Below, piece after piece: positions 35,335 to 44,879 of a stretch of DNA of 64,000 nt. A model generated the notes under the pieces. The model worked only from the letters and a program-made list of their open reading frames with translations. It was not told where the DNA came from and searched no databases. The position numbers and the translations under genes were made by a program. Within the stretch, counting starts at the first letter, position 1. Each line of letters begins with the position of its first letter. The stretch covers positions 1-64,000 of the forward strand of contig NZ_JAGGJP010000007.1 in assembly GCF_017872975.1 (NCBI RefSeq). Direction: 5' to 3'. This DNA comes from Rubellimicrobium aerolatum. Its GTDB lineage: Bacteria > Pseudomonadota > Alphaproteobacteria > Rhodobacterales > Rhodobacteraceae.

Positions 35335-35720
35335 GCGACCCATGTCGGATGAATCGGCCATCCCGCATCATGTCGAGCGTCAGCTGCCCATGATGGGGAG
35401 GCAGGGAGCCGATGAAGAGCACGGGCTCGTCCACGACCGGCAGATCGTCCGGTATCGCCATCTCCCTGGGGCAGTTCCGACCGACATCGGTGACGATGCT
35501 CTGTCGCTTGGACTCCGGAAGGAAGCTCCGTGGAGGCGCGTAGATGGGCAGCGTCGGCCCCATGCGGAGGCCGGTCCTGTCCTGGAGCGGGTCGAGGGCC
35601 GGAACGGCCACAAGGTCATCGAAGGTCGAGACGTCCGGCCCTCCAGCAGCGAGGAGGTCCGCGCCGTCTGGTCCGGAGTGAAGTCGTGGAACTGGGCGGA
35701 TGGTTTCATCTCGACGGACC
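35335..35720 (-). pseudogene. truncated glycosyltransferase-like fragment (GT61-like?)
   Basis: On the minus strand one frame from about 35720 gives sequence that looks protein-like: DLLAAGGPDVSTFDDLVAVP, then PALDPLQDRTGLRMGPTLPI, then PVVDEPVLFIGSLPPHHGQL. The last segment resembles the G-x-H-x-G motif near the start of GT61 catalytic domains. It has no good start codon, and the downstream end runs straight into the 13-bp tandem repeat, so it is a fragment of a gene, not an intact one. The family link is weak; I cannot name it firmly. Confidence 0.35.
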
Positions 35721-36298
35721 TTGTTGCGTCACGGCCGCGGCGCCGGACCTTCGCTGATGAGCCACCATGCCCACGGGGCATCCCCGGCTTGCCGTCCCGA
35801 CCCGGATCGGGCTTGCGCCGTCCGGCAGGGCCGGTCTGAACCCCAGCCGGACGGGTGAGTCAGGTGGACAGGCCTCGCCGGCGTTCCGACGGGCCGGGCC
35901 GAGGCCTCGCCGCGCCCCCCCGTCCCGCGCCCCGCAAGGGCCTGTCCCCCGGCTCGCCGGTGGCGACGACGGCCCTAGCCCTCACCGTGCTGCTGGCCTC
36001 GGGGTGCGTGGCGGGCTCGGGATCACCCCGAGCGGGGTCCACGCGACGAAGGACGTCCGGGTGTCGCCGCTGTCGCCGGTTTGGCGCTCCTGCTGCTGTC
36101 GTCGTTGCGGGTGGGGAAGCCTTGGGCGCGAGAGGAGTGACGGAAGGGGCTTGGACCCCGATCCGTCCTTAAAGGTGGGGACCAGGCTCGCGGTGATGCG
36201 GGAGCCGCAAGCCCCATCGCGTCGCCCGCGACCGGCCCATGGCTTGCCGGTCCTCTCGGTGGGCAACGCGGTCGAGCGCTCCTCGGTCCGGGGCGGCG
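35721..36298. other. gene-poor stretch
   Basis: 578 nt with no convincing gene. A plus-strand frame from 35855 contains a lipobox-like TVLLASGC stretch followed by low-complexity Arg-rich sequence; I judge it probable noise or a decayed lipoprotein gene. Confidence 0.4.
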
Positions 36299-36340
36299 GG
36301 AGCAGGGGACGGGACAGGCGTCCTACCCGTCCCCTGCTCC
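36299..36340. terminator. 15-bp perfect hairpin
   Basis: GGAGCAGGGGACGGG and its exact complement, loop of 12 (ACAGGCGTCCTA). It lies about 105 nt beyond the stop of the minus-strand glycosyltransferase gene and could end its transcript; no T-run follows. Confidence 0.5.
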
Positions 36341-36444
36341 TGCAGGCCCGCGAGGCCGGCTTGGGCGCGCGGGCCGACCTACCCGGAGCCCGCAACGCCC
36401 ACGGAACCCTTCCCGGCTCGCCGCGACCCCAAGAACGCCGGTCG

Positions 36445-37524
36445 CTACGACGTGAGGATAGCCTTCCGCGGTTCCTCGGCCCGCTGCGCTGTCGGCTCGC
36501 AGGCGGCGCGAAGGCTCAGGTAGGTCGCATCCAGGGTCGCCGGAGCCGCGTCGAGGAGCCTGTCCAGAAGCCTCGCCGCGGCCTTGGCGCCCGCCAGGCG
36601 CTCCCTCTCGAAGGGCGACGCCGCGCCGAGCGAGTATTGCATGATCTTGAACCGGGCGTGGCGCTTGATGCTGCCGCGCAGCCTGTCGTCCACGAAGCCC
36701 GTCCGGCACGCGATGTAGGCGCGGTTCAGCACGTGCATCATGCCGAACTGGTGCCCGTTGGTCCGACGCTCGGGCGACTTGTGGTGGTAGATGGGGGCCG
36801 TGTGCGCCGTCACGAGGGCGAGGCCGCCGCCCAGCACGCCGAGGCAGGCGTCCGCGTCCTCGAGGAGGGCGTAGCGGCCCAGGAACTCGTTGAAGCGCAC
36901 CTTGCGGATCGCCTCGGTCCGGAAGGACATCCGATAGCCGGTGATGAACTCCACGCGCGTCACCTGCTGGTCGGCCAGCCACGGCTCCGCCGCCGGGAGA
37001 CGGCGCATCATCTGGTGGGCGATGAGCTTGATGGGGTCGGGGAACAGCCACTCCTCGGCGCGGAGCCGCTGGGAGGCCACGCGCGCCTTGAGCCGGTCCG
37101 ACCGGCGCATGGCATAGGGCGCCTGCGCGCTCAGGACGCCTTCGGGGGCGCGGGCCACGCCATGGCCGCCGACGCCGCCGATCCGGCCGTCCGCGTCCCG
37201 GTCATAGACCTGCATCAGCGCGTCCATCGTGCCCGGATGGACGAGGCTGTCGTCGTCCGGGAAGAAGGTCACGTCGCTGTCCACCTGCGCGAGGCCGATG
37301 TTGCGCTGGAGCGAGCTGCCGGCCGGAGCGACGATGTGCCGGAGCGCGACCCGGGTCGTCGGGCGGAGCCGCGCCATCAGGTCCTGGTTCGGGGTGGGAT
37401 CGTCGGAGCTGTCGACCACGAGGATCTGTTCGGGAAGGCGCGACTGGGCCAATTGCAGCGGCAGCGAAAGCGCCAGGGCCGCCGCGCGATTGCGCGTCGC
37501 CACGACGGTCGAATAGGTGGTCAT
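36445..37524 (-). CDS. glycosyltransferase family 2
   Basis: A 359-residue GT-A enzyme. The N-terminal nucleotide-sugar domain reads TYSTVVATRNRAAALALSL, ILVVDSSDDPTPNQ and the metal-binding DDD motif FFPDDDSLVHPG. A second acidic motif (LLEDADACLGVLG) marks the acceptor side, then TAPIYHHKSPERRTNG. Probably transfers sugars to an exopolysaccharide or glycoconjugate. No transmembrane segment. The neighbouring gene-poor stretch contains another, broken glycosyltransferase-like fragment. Confidence 0.85.
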   Translation of the reverse strand: MTTYSTVVATRNRAAALALSLPLQLAQSRLPEQILVVDSSDDPTPNQDLMARLRPTTRVALRHIVAPAGSSLQRNIGLAQVDSDVTFFPDDDSLVHPGTMDALMQVYDRDADGRIGGVGGHGVARAPEGVLSAQAPYAMRRSDRLKARVASQRLRAEEWLFPDPIKLIAHQMMRRLPAAEPWLADQQVTRVEFITGYRMSFRTEAIRKVRFNEFLGRYALLEDADACLGVLGGGLALVTAHTAPIYHHKSPERRTNGHQFGMMHVLNRAYIACRTGFVDDRLRGSIKRHARFKIMQYSLGAASPFERERLAGAKAAARLLDRLLDAAPATLDATYLSLRAACEPTAQRAEEPRKAILTS

Positions 37525-38106
37525 GACTCCAGTTACCTCGTTATGCGTTTAAGGACTCCGTGCCGAGCGCGTCTCCCCACGGCACCGCCGCCTCCATCGG
37601 GCTCAGCAGTTCGGGGGTTCGTTCGAGGACGGATCGACGCCGCCGGATGTGTGCTTCAGCCAGGAAGCTTTCTCTAAGATTCAAAGAACTCCGCGTGACG
37701 CGATCCGAAGTGGCTGAATACGGCTACTTGCCTCGATGACATCGACGATATCCGGCGAACCCGCCTGCACGGCGGCGGAAACATGGCAAATTCAAGGATT
37801 GTCCGCTTGGCTTCGCCGCGACCCGGATGGGCCCCGTGATCGCCCGGTGGGGTCGCGGGCCGGGTCGGCGCGGCGGCTTCGGCGTCGCGTGGCGGAGCGA
37901 GGGCGCCTCGTCCCTGATCCGCGGCACGCCACGTCCACCCCACGCGCCAGCACCCCGCCGCGCCGGGCCTCCGCATCCCTCCTTACGCTACGTCACTTCG
38001 CCAGTTCCCGCTAGGTTCCCGACCCGAACGGGCGCAGGCTTCCCACGCGACGCGATCCCATCCCAGACCCCGCTGGCCCTTCCCTCTGGCTCGGAGACCC
38101 GACGCC
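37525..38106. other. intergenic region with A+T-rich patch
   Basis: 582 nt with no convincing gene. The 37660-37730 part is markedly A+T-richer than the rest of the window (AAGCTTTCTCTAAGATTC), a likely promoter area for the flanking divergent genes. ORFs here are short and without family resemblance. Confidence 0.5.
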
Positions 38107-39078
38107 ATGAAGCCCCTCGCCCTTCCCCTCCTCGCCGCCGCCCTGCTGCCCACCGCCTCGGGCGCGGCCACCATCAGCCGCATCCTCGCCGACCTCACGG
38201 CCTCGGGCCGGTTCACCAGCGGCTCGGGCTTCCCCGACGCGAACGACTTCGACTCCGCCACCGTCCTCGTGAACGGCCTCCAGTCGGTCGAGGCCCTCGC
38301 GCCCGCCGCGCTGCCCTTCCCGGGGGTGCCCAACAGCGTCGGCACCGGCTTCGCCTCGGCGGCGGGCGACGCGCTCGGCAACTTCGGCGTCGGCGTCAAC
38401 ACCTTCTCCTTCACCGGCGCCGATCCGGCGTTCCAGGCCTTCGCCTTCGGCAGCTACACCGAGACGATCCTCAACGACACGCCCGACACCATCACCCTGG
38501 GCACCAGCTTCTTCATCCCCGCGCCCGAGATCCGCTTCGCCGGCCAGATCGGGGACTTCCTGCCCCCCGGCGCCGAGGCGCGCGACATCACCGCCGAGGT
38601 GTCGGCGCGCATCTTCACCTCGCTCACCCGCGCCGACGGCTCCCTTCAGGACGACCTGGTGTTCGACTACGGCATGATCGTCGGACGCGACCCTGCCACG
38701 GGCGAGCTCGGCACCGTCACCCTGTCCCCCGACGCCGAGGGGCTGGAGATTGAGGAAGGGGTCTTTTCCACGTCCTTCCGCTTCACGCTGGACGAACAGG
38801 ACGTGGTGCTCCCCTCGGTCGCGACGCTCGCGCCGGGGGACTCCGTGACCATCGACTTCCAGTATTTCGCCGAAGGCAGCAACGGCTTCGGCGAGACGGG
38901 CTACGTCGCCGCCATCGGCGACCCCTTCGCCCTGTCCTCCAGCGGCCGCTTCCTGATCGAGCAGACGGACGGGCTCACGCCCCCGCCGACCCCCGCGCCG
39001 GTTCCGCTCCCCGCCAGCCTGCCGCTCCTGGCCCTGGCGCTCGCCGGGCTGGGCCTCGCGGCGCGACGGCGGGCCTAG
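38107..39078 (+). CDS. VPLPA-CTERM sorting-domain surface protein
   Basis: A 323-residue exported protein. Residues 1-19 are a signal peptide (MKPLALPLLAAALLPTASGA). The central part is beta-rich (choice-of-anchor type) with no enzyme motif. The C terminus is a classic sorting signal: PVPLPASLPLLALALAGLGL, a hydrophobic span and an Arg-rich tail (AARRRA). VPLPA-CTERM signals are recognised by exosortase XrtA-like or XrtD enzymes, which are tied to exopolysaccharide systems; none is in the window. The 3' end overlaps the next gene on the other strand by four bases. Confidence 0.88.
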   Translation: MKPLALPLLAAALLPTASGAATISRILADLTASGRFTSGSGFPDANDFDSATVLVNGLQSVEALAPAALPFPGVPNSVGTGFASAAGDALGNFGVGVNTFSFTGADPAFQAFAFGSYTETILNDTPDTITLGTSFFIPAPEIRFAGQIGDFLPPGAEARDITAEVSARIFTSLTRADGSLQDDLVFDYGMIVGRDPATGELGTVTLSPDAEGLEIEEGVFSTSFRFTLDEQDVVLPSVATLAPGDSVTIDFQYFAEGSNGFGETGYVAAIGDPFALSSSGRFLIEQTDGLTPPPTPAPVPLPASLPLLALALAGLGLAARRRA

Positions 39079-41150
39079 CGCCGCCCCTCCCGCACCCAGG
39101 CCGCCACCACCAGCAGCGCCGACAGCAGCAGGAAGGCCCAGGCCGGCAGCAGCGCCGCCACCCGGATGTCGGCCGTCGCGTAGGCCTCGCGCGGGGTGAT
39201 CCCGATCCAGCCGCGCCCCACGGCCGGACGCCCCGCCCGCACCTCGCGCAGGTCCGGCAACCCGTCCTCGATCCGCAGCACGCCACCGTTCGTGGGCTCG
39301 ACCATAGGGGCCAGCACGTCGCCCGTCGCGATGGTCTCCTCGAACTCGCGCGGCGCGGACGGCCCCAGCGCGATCACCGCCTCCTCCGTCCCGTCCGTCA
39401 GGCGATGAAGCCCGATCTCCGGCGCCTCCCACAGCAGCTCCCACCGCCCCGGCGAGATCGGCTCCAACTCCACCACCGTCTCCGTCCCGTCCGGGCCGGT
39501 GATGGTGACGGGCGCCACCTCCTCGCCCAGCGTCCGCCGGATGATCCGCATGGTCTGGCCCGAAGGCTCGACCCACAGGGCCTCCTCCTCCAGCTCCGGC
39601 TCCTTCATCAGCCAGTGCGCCAGCCGCCGCAGCAACTCCAGTTGCGGCCCGCCGCCCTCGTAGCCCCGATCCCAGAGCCAGCTCTGGTCCGTCGCCAGCA
39701 GCGCCGCCCGCCCCTCGCCCACCCGGTCGAGCAGCAGCAGCGGCCGCCCCTCCGGCCCCTCCATGACCGTCTCGGCCTCGGGCGCGGGCACCACGTCGAT
39801 CTGCCGGAACCAGCGGCCCCAGCCGGGGGTGCCGTCCTCGGCCACGGCGCGCGGCCCCAGGTCCTCCAGCCCTTCCGTCACCGGATGCCGCTGCCCGACC
39901 TCGCTCAGCCGCGGCACGAAGCCTTCCTCGATCAGCCGCGCCGTCGGCGCGCCCGGCAGCACCTCGCCCAAGGGCGAGCGATACACCGACTCCGCGCTCG
40001 CGTATTCCGGCCCGCCCGCCACCAGCACCGCCCCGCCCGCCCGCACGTAGTCGGCGACGTTCCGCAGGTATTCGTTGGGCAGGATGCCCTGCCGCCGGTA
40101 GCGGTCGAAGATCACCAGGTCGAAATCCGTCAGCTTCTCGACGAACAGCTCGTAGGTCGGGAAGGCGATCAGCGACAGCTCCTCGACCGGCACGCCGTCC
40201 TGCTTCTCGGGCGGCCTCAGAATCGTGAAGTGCACCAGATCGACGCTCGCATCCGACTTCAGCAGGTTGCGCCACGTCCGCTCGCCCGCGTGGGGCTCCC
40301 CGGACACCAGCAGCACCCGCAGCCGGTCCCGCACGCCGTTGATCTGCACCACGGCGGCGTTGTTGCGCCCCGTCAGCTCCCCCTCCGCCTCGGGCGTCGC
40401 GAACTGGAGCACGTTCATCCCCCCGTGCGGCAGCACCAGCGGCAGCTCCATGTCCTCGTTCACCGGCACGTCGAAGCGCATGGCCGCGCCGCCATCGACC
40501 GCGATCGTCAGCGGCACCGTCGCGGCCTCGGGCGCGGCCCCCTGGTCCTCCACCCGGACCGTCAACGTCAATTCCTCGTCGAGGATGCCGAAGGCCGGCG
40601 CGTTCCGCACCACCAGCCGCCGGTCCCAGTCGCCTTCGCGCCCCGTCAGCAGCACGTTCATCGGCGCGGGCAGCGCCGGCGCGGCGGCGAGGTCGTGCAC
40701 CCGCCCATCGGTCACCAGCACCACGCCCGCGATCCGCCCCGCCGGCTCCTCGGCCAGCGCCTCGGCCAGCGCGCCCAGCACGAGGCTCCCGCCGTCCCCC
40801 TCGGCGTCGCCGACCCGCGCCACCCGCAGCTCGGTGTCGGGCCGCGCCGCGACCTCCGCCTCCAGCCGCGCCAGCGCCGCCTCGGCCTGCGCGCCCCGGT
40901 CGCCGAGGCGCTGCGAGGCGCTCTCGTCCACCACCGCCACCACGATGTCGGACAGGGGCTCGCGCTCCTCCTCCTGCAGGGACGGGTTCAGCAGCGCCGC
41001 CAGCAGAGCCAGCCCGGCCAGCCCCCGCAGCCACCACCCCGCCAGCCCCCGCCACGCGGCCAGCGCCACGGCCAGCAGTACCAGCGCCACGGCCGCCCAG
41101 ACGAGGGGCCACGCCAGCAGGGGGTCGAGGATGATCCGGTCGGCGGTCAA
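39075..41150 (-). CDS. large membrane protein of MoxR-DUF58-DUF4159 operon (GATase1-like)
   Basis: A 691-residue protein, last gene of the operon. Two N-terminal membrane segments (about 10-29 and 38-55) precede a VWA-like region (IVVAVVDESASQRLG, GVVLVTDGRVHD). The middle has a class I glutamine amidotransferase-like fold (FDLVIFDRYRRQGILPNE, YVRAGGAVLVAGGPEY) without an obvious cysteine nucleophile. A membrane segment lies near the C terminus (LLPAWAFLLLSALLVVAAWV). Such proteins accompany MoxR ATPases in envelope-stress systems; function unknown. Confidence 0.75.
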   Translation of the reverse strand: MTADRIILDPLLAWPLVWAAVALVLLAVALAAWRGLAGWWLRGLAGLALLAALLNPSLQEEEREPLSDIVVAVVDESASQRLGDRGAQAEAALARLEAEVAARPDTELRVARVGDAEGDGGSLVLGALAEALAEEPAGRIAGVVLVTDGRVHDLAAAPALPAPMNVLLTGREGDWDRRLVVRNAPAFGILDEELTLTVRVEDQGAAPEAATVPLTIAVDGGAAMRFDVPVNEDMELPLVLPHGGMNVLQFATPEAEGELTGRNNAAVVQINGVRDRLRVLLVSGEPHAGERTWRNLLKSDASVDLVHFTILRPPEKQDGVPVEELSLIAFPTYELFVEKLTDFDLVIFDRYRRQGILPNEYLRNVADYVRAGGAVLVAGGPEYASAESVYRSPLGEVLPGAPTARLIEEGFVPRLSEVGQRHPVTEGLEDLGPRAVAEDGTPGWGRWFRQIDVVPAPEAETVMEGPEGRPLLLLDRVGEGRAALLATDQSWLWDRGYEGGGPQLELLRRLAHWLMKEPELEEEALWVEPSGQTMRIIRRTLGEEVAPVTITGPDGTETVVELEPISPGRWELLWEAPEIGLHRLTDGTEEAVIALGPSAPREFEETIATGDVLAPMVEPTNGGVLRIEDGLPDLREVRAGRPAVGRGWIGITPREAYATADIRVAALLPAWAFLLLSALLVVAAWVREGRR

Positions 41151-41175
41151 GGCATTGTCCTATCCAAGGGGGGCG

Positions 41176-44001
41176 TCACTGCCCCAGCCGCTCCAGCAGC
41201 GCCGGAACGTGCACCTGATCGGACTTGTAGTTGCCCGTCAGCACCATCATCACGAGGTTCACCCCGAACCGCAGCGCGAACTCGCGCTGCTGCTCCCCGG
41301 CCATGCCGCGCCCGACGGGGAGCATCGGCGCCCCCACCTCGTCCACCGCCCAGGCCGCCGCCCAGTCGTTCCCGCCGATCACCACCGGCGTCACCCCGTC
41401 GTTGAGGTCGCGGAACGGCATCCCCTCGGCGGCCGCCGCGTCGGGGGGCGAGGCCTCGACCCAGATCTCCGGGTCGTTGAAGCGCCCCGGAAACTCGCGC
41501 AGCAGGTAGAAGGTCCGCGTCAGCACGTGGTCCGGCGGCACCGGCTCCAGCGACGGGATGTCGAGCCCCCGCGCGATGGCCTGCAACCGCTCCCCCTCGG
41601 GCGTGGCGGTGCCAAAGCCCCCCAGATCCGCGTCCCGCGTGTCGAACAGGATCATCCCGCCGGTCGCGAGGTAGCGGTTGAGCTTCTCGTAGGCCGCCCG
41701 CGACGGCATCGCCATGTCGGCGGTGACGGGCCAGTAAAGCAGCGGAAAGAACGCCAGCTCGTCTGTCTCCAGGTCCACGCCCAGCGGCTCCGCCGGCTCC
41801 ACCGCCGTCCGCGCCCAGAGCGTGTTCGACAGCCCCCGCAGCCCCGCCGCCGCCATCTCGTCCACCCGCGCGTCGCCCGTCCGCACGTGCGCCAGCGTCA
41901 CCCGCTCCGTCGCCGCGAGGGCAAAGCCCTCGGCCTCAGGATCGGGCTCGGGCGGGGCAGGGGCCTCGACCACCGGCGCGGGCGCGTCCTGCGCCTCCGC
42001 CCCGCCCGGCATCCCGCCCAGCATCGCCACCAGCGCCAGCCCCGCCACCGCCCCGGCGCGCGGGCCCCGCAGCCGCCCCGACAGCATCAGCGACGCCACC
42101 ACGTCCACCAGCAGCAGCCCCAGCGCGAAGGCCAGCAGCGCCCCCTTCAGCGGCAGCTCCCGCGCCATCTCCAGCCCCTGCACCGCCACCGACCCCGGCC
42201 ACGCCGCAGGCCCCAACGTCGTGTCCGCCGCCACCGCGTTCACCGCGATGCGCCGGTCCTCGCCGGCATACAGCCCCGGCCGCAGGTCCGGCCCCGGCCG
42301 CCCCTCGGCCAGCCGCTCGCCCGGCACGCCCGGCTGCGTGTCCAGCGGCGTCAGCTCCCCATAGGCATCCAGCGCCGCCTCCGGCACCCAGACCGTCCCC
42401 GCCAGCTCCGCCGCCTCGGGCGGGGCGGCGCGCGACGACACCGCCAGCCGCTCCAGCATCGACACGAACAGCCCCGACAGCGGCAGCGACGACCACTCGG
42501 CGTTGGCGGTCACGTGGAACAGCACGACCTGACCCTCCCCCAGCGCCTTGCGCGTCACCAGCGGCGTGCCGTCCTGCAACTGCGCGACCACCCGCTCCGC
42601 GAGCGTCGGGTCCGGCTGCGCCACCACCTGCGCGTTCACCACCACGTCCTCCGGGATCGACAGCCCGAAGAACGGCGACTCCTCCGCGAACGGGGCCAGC
42701 GCCTTCGGCTCCCCCCAGCTCATCGCGCCGCCCACGGCCCGGCCCCCCGCGCGCAGCCGCACCGGCAACAGCGGGTCCTCCGCCGTCCGCGCGAGGTCCG
42801 ACGCCGCGACCCGAGGCCCCGCGAAGCGCAGCAGCAGCCCGCCCGCCTCGACCCAGTCCGTCAGCGCCTCGGCCTCGCCCTCCGGCACCTGCGCCACGTC
42901 GGCCATCGCGATCACGTCCGGGTTCGCCAGGATCACGTCGCCCAAGGGCGCCTCGACCAGATCGGCGTTCGGCGCCAGCGCCTCGCGCAAGTAATGCAGC
43001 GGATCGAGCAGCTCCAACTGCTCCCGCTCCGACCCGCCTGCGACCAGCCCGACCTCACGCCGCCGCAACCCGTCATCGGTCAGCGCCACCGCCGCCGCCG
43101 ACCGCACGCCCGTCAGCTCGAAGCGCGTCACCCGGTTCCGCAGCTCGGATGGCAGGTTCACCGCCACCTCGGCCTCCGCCGCGCCCGCCTCGAAGACCAG
43201 CGTGGCGCTCGCCAACTGCCGCTCCGTCCCCGCCGGATCGAGGCCGATGGCCGCCACCGGCACCTCCGCCGCCGGCCCCATCGGCGTCCGCACCGCCGAC
43301 AGCACGATGGCCCCGTCCTCGAAGGTCGGCGGCCTCAAGGCCACGACCTGACGCGGGGCCTGCACCACCGTCACCGCGCCCTTGTCCTCCAGCACCCGCA
43401 GCAGCGCCGCGCGCCCCTCGCGCGCCAGCCCGTCCGACAGCCACACCGTATCGAAGCCGCCCTCGACCGCGCCCAGCGCCTCGGCCCACCCGGCATCCGC
43501 CACGGCGTCCGGCAGCCACGGCTCGGGCCGCAGGTTCGGCAGCTCCCGCGCGGCCGCCTCGGCGTCCCCGAAGACCGGAGCCCCCGCCACAGCCGTCAGC
43601 GCCACGACCGCCGCCACCCGCCCGTCGCGCTGCGCCTCGCCCAGAAGCGCCTCGGCCCGGTCCATCCGCGCCGGCCAGTCCCGCGCATCCGCCCAGGTCC
43701 CGTCCATCACCACCAGCAACGGCCCGTCGCCCCCCCGCTCCGCCTGCGGGTTCAGCACCGGCCCGGCGAATCCCAGGATCACCGCCGCCACCGCGACCAT
43801 CCGCAGCAGCATCAGCCACCACGGCGTGCGATCCGCCTGCGCCTCGCGGTCCTCCAGCCCCAGCAGCAGCGCCACGCCGGGGAACCGCCGCCGGATCGGC
43901 GCGGGCGGCACGGCGCGCAGGATCAGCCACAGCACCGGCAGCGCCACCAGCGCCACCAGCAGCCAGGGCGCGGTGAACCCCAGGGGACCCAGCACCCACA
44001 T
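41176..44001 (-). CDS. DUF4159 / BatA-domain membrane protein
   Basis: A 941-residue protein. The N terminus has a BatA domain with two membrane segments (FTAPWLLVALVALPVLWLIL and MLLRMVAVAAVILGFAGPVL) and the conserved PPAPIRRRFPG strand. A VWA-like central region follows (LLVVMDGTWADARDW), then a membrane span near 640-690. The DUF4159 domain (FFPLLYWPVTADMAMPSRAA, GGMILFDTRDADLGGFG) is at the C terminus. ATG at 44001 overlaps the DUF58 stop by one base (TGATG). An upstream in-frame ATG at 44034 would lie inside DUF58. Confidence 0.82.
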   Translation of the reverse strand: MWVLGPLGFTAPWLLVALVALPVLWLILRAVPPAPIRRRFPGVALLLGLEDREAQADRTPWWLMLLRMVAVAAVILGFAGPVLNPQAERGGDGPLLVVMDGTWADARDWPARMDRAEALLGEAQRDGRVAAVVALTAVAGAPVFGDAEAAARELPNLRPEPWLPDAVADAGWAEALGAVEGGFDTVWLSDGLAREGRAALLRVLEDKGAVTVVQAPRQVVALRPPTFEDGAIVLSAVRTPMGPAAEVPVAAIGLDPAGTERQLASATLVFEAGAAEAEVAVNLPSELRNRVTRFELTGVRSAAAVALTDDGLRRREVGLVAGGSEREQLELLDPLHYLREALAPNADLVEAPLGDVILANPDVIAMADVAQVPEGEAEALTDWVEAGGLLLRFAGPRVAASDLARTAEDPLLPVRLRAGGRAVGGAMSWGEPKALAPFAEESPFFGLSIPEDVVVNAQVVAQPDPTLAERVVAQLQDGTPLVTRKALGEGQVVLFHVTANAEWSSLPLSGLFVSMLERLAVSSRAAPPEAAELAGTVWVPEAALDAYGELTPLDTQPGVPGERLAEGRPGPDLRPGLYAGEDRRIAVNAVAADTTLGPAAWPGSVAVQGLEMARELPLKGALLAFALGLLLVDVVASLMLSGRLRGPRAGAVAGLALVAMLGGMPGGAEAQDAPAPVVEAPAPPEPDPEAEGFALAATERVTLAHVRTGDARVDEMAAAGLRGLSNTLWARTAVEPAEPLGVDLETDELAFFPLLYWPVTADMAMPSRAAYEKLNRYLATGGMILFDTRDADLGGFGTATPEGERLQAIARGLDIPSLEPVPPDHVLTRTFYLLREFPGRFNDPEIWVEASPPDAAAAEGMPFRDLNDGVTPVVIGGNDWAAAWAVDEVGAPMLPVGRGMAGEQQREFALRFGVNLVMMVLTGNYKSDQVHVPALLERLGQ

Positions 44002-44879
44002 CAGGCCCGACGCTCCAGCGCCGCATGAAGCCACAGCAGCGCCCGCGACGCCGCCTCGTCCGTGTGGTGCGTCGCGAACATCCAGCCCGTCGCCCGCGCG
44101 AGGCTGCGCAGCCGGTCCTTCCGCGCCGCCAGCCGGTCGAGGTAGCGCGACCGCAGCTCGCCCGCCTTCAGCGTCTCGTGCCGCATCGTCCCGCCCATGC
44201 TCTCAAAGATCGTCCGCCCCTCGAAGGGAAAGGCCTCCTCCTGCGGATCGAGCACCTGCAACAAGGCTCCCTTGATCCCCCGGTCGGCCGCCTCCGCCAC
44301 CGCCCGCTCGACGCCCACGGCGTCGCCCAGGAAGTCCGACACGAACAGCGCCCGCGACCGGGGCGGCATCCCGCCCGTATCGGGCGCCACATACTCCCCC
44401 GCCTCGTCCGCGCCCAGCGCCGCCGCCAGCCGGTCCAGCATCGCGGCCCCCCGGCGCGGCGGCAGCCCGTCGCCGCCGCCCAGGCCCACCCGCTCGCCGC
44501 CCCGCACCAGCAGGATCGCGGCGGCCAGCGCGATCACCCGCGCCCGATGCCCCTTGGCCGGCAGGTTGGGCCCCGACGCGAACCCCATCGCCCGCCCCCG
44601 GTCCACCCAGACCATGACCGTCTGCGCCGTCTGCCATTCCTTATCCTGCACGAAGGCCGCGTCCGCGCGCCCCGACCGACGCCAGTCGATCAGCCGCGAA
44701 TCGTCCCCCGCCTGCGCGGGCCGGTACTGCCAGAAGTCCGCGCCCATCCCCGCGCGCCGCCGCCCGTGCTCGCCCAGCACCACCGTCGCCGCCAGATGCT
44801 GCGCCTCGGCCAGCATCGCCGGCAGGGGCCCCGCCTGAGTCTCGGCTTCGGCCCTCAGCCGGGCGGGAGCCTCGCTCAC
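44001..44879 (-). CDS. DUF58 domain protein
   Basis: A 292-residue protein with the DUF58 core: DFWQYRPAQAGDDSRLIDWRRSG (a metal-ion-dependent-adhesion-like motif), ARVIALAAAILLVRGGERVG and FVSDFLG. It commonly pairs with MoxR ATPases. GTG at 44879 overlaps the MoxR stop (GTGA), so the three genes are coupled. The biological role is unknown. Confidence 0.85.
   Translation of the reverse strand: MSEAPARLRAEAETQAGPLPAMLAEAQHLAATVVLGEHGRRRAGMGADFWQYRPAQAGDDSRLIDWRRSGRADAAFVQDKEWQTAQTVMVWVDRGRAMGFASGPNLPAKGHRARVIALAAAILLVRGGERVGLGGGDGLPPRRGAAMLDRLAAALGADEAGEYVAPDTGGMPPRSRALFVSDFLGDAVGVERAVAEAADRGIKGALLQVLDPQEEAFPFEGRTIFESMGGTMRHETLKAGELRSRYLDRLAARKDRLRSLARATGWMFATHHTDEAASRALLWLHAALERRA

Noticed and set aside
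35199-35393. A proline/arginine repeat protein over the 13-bp tandem repeat
   Set aside because: Any frame through a 13-bp repeat gives a repeated peptide; no start signal or conserved part is present.
38011-41112. Long antisense frames over the MoxR operon genes
   Set aside because: Gly/Ala/Arg-rich translations with no motif; the other strand has complete domain proteins with coupled starts.
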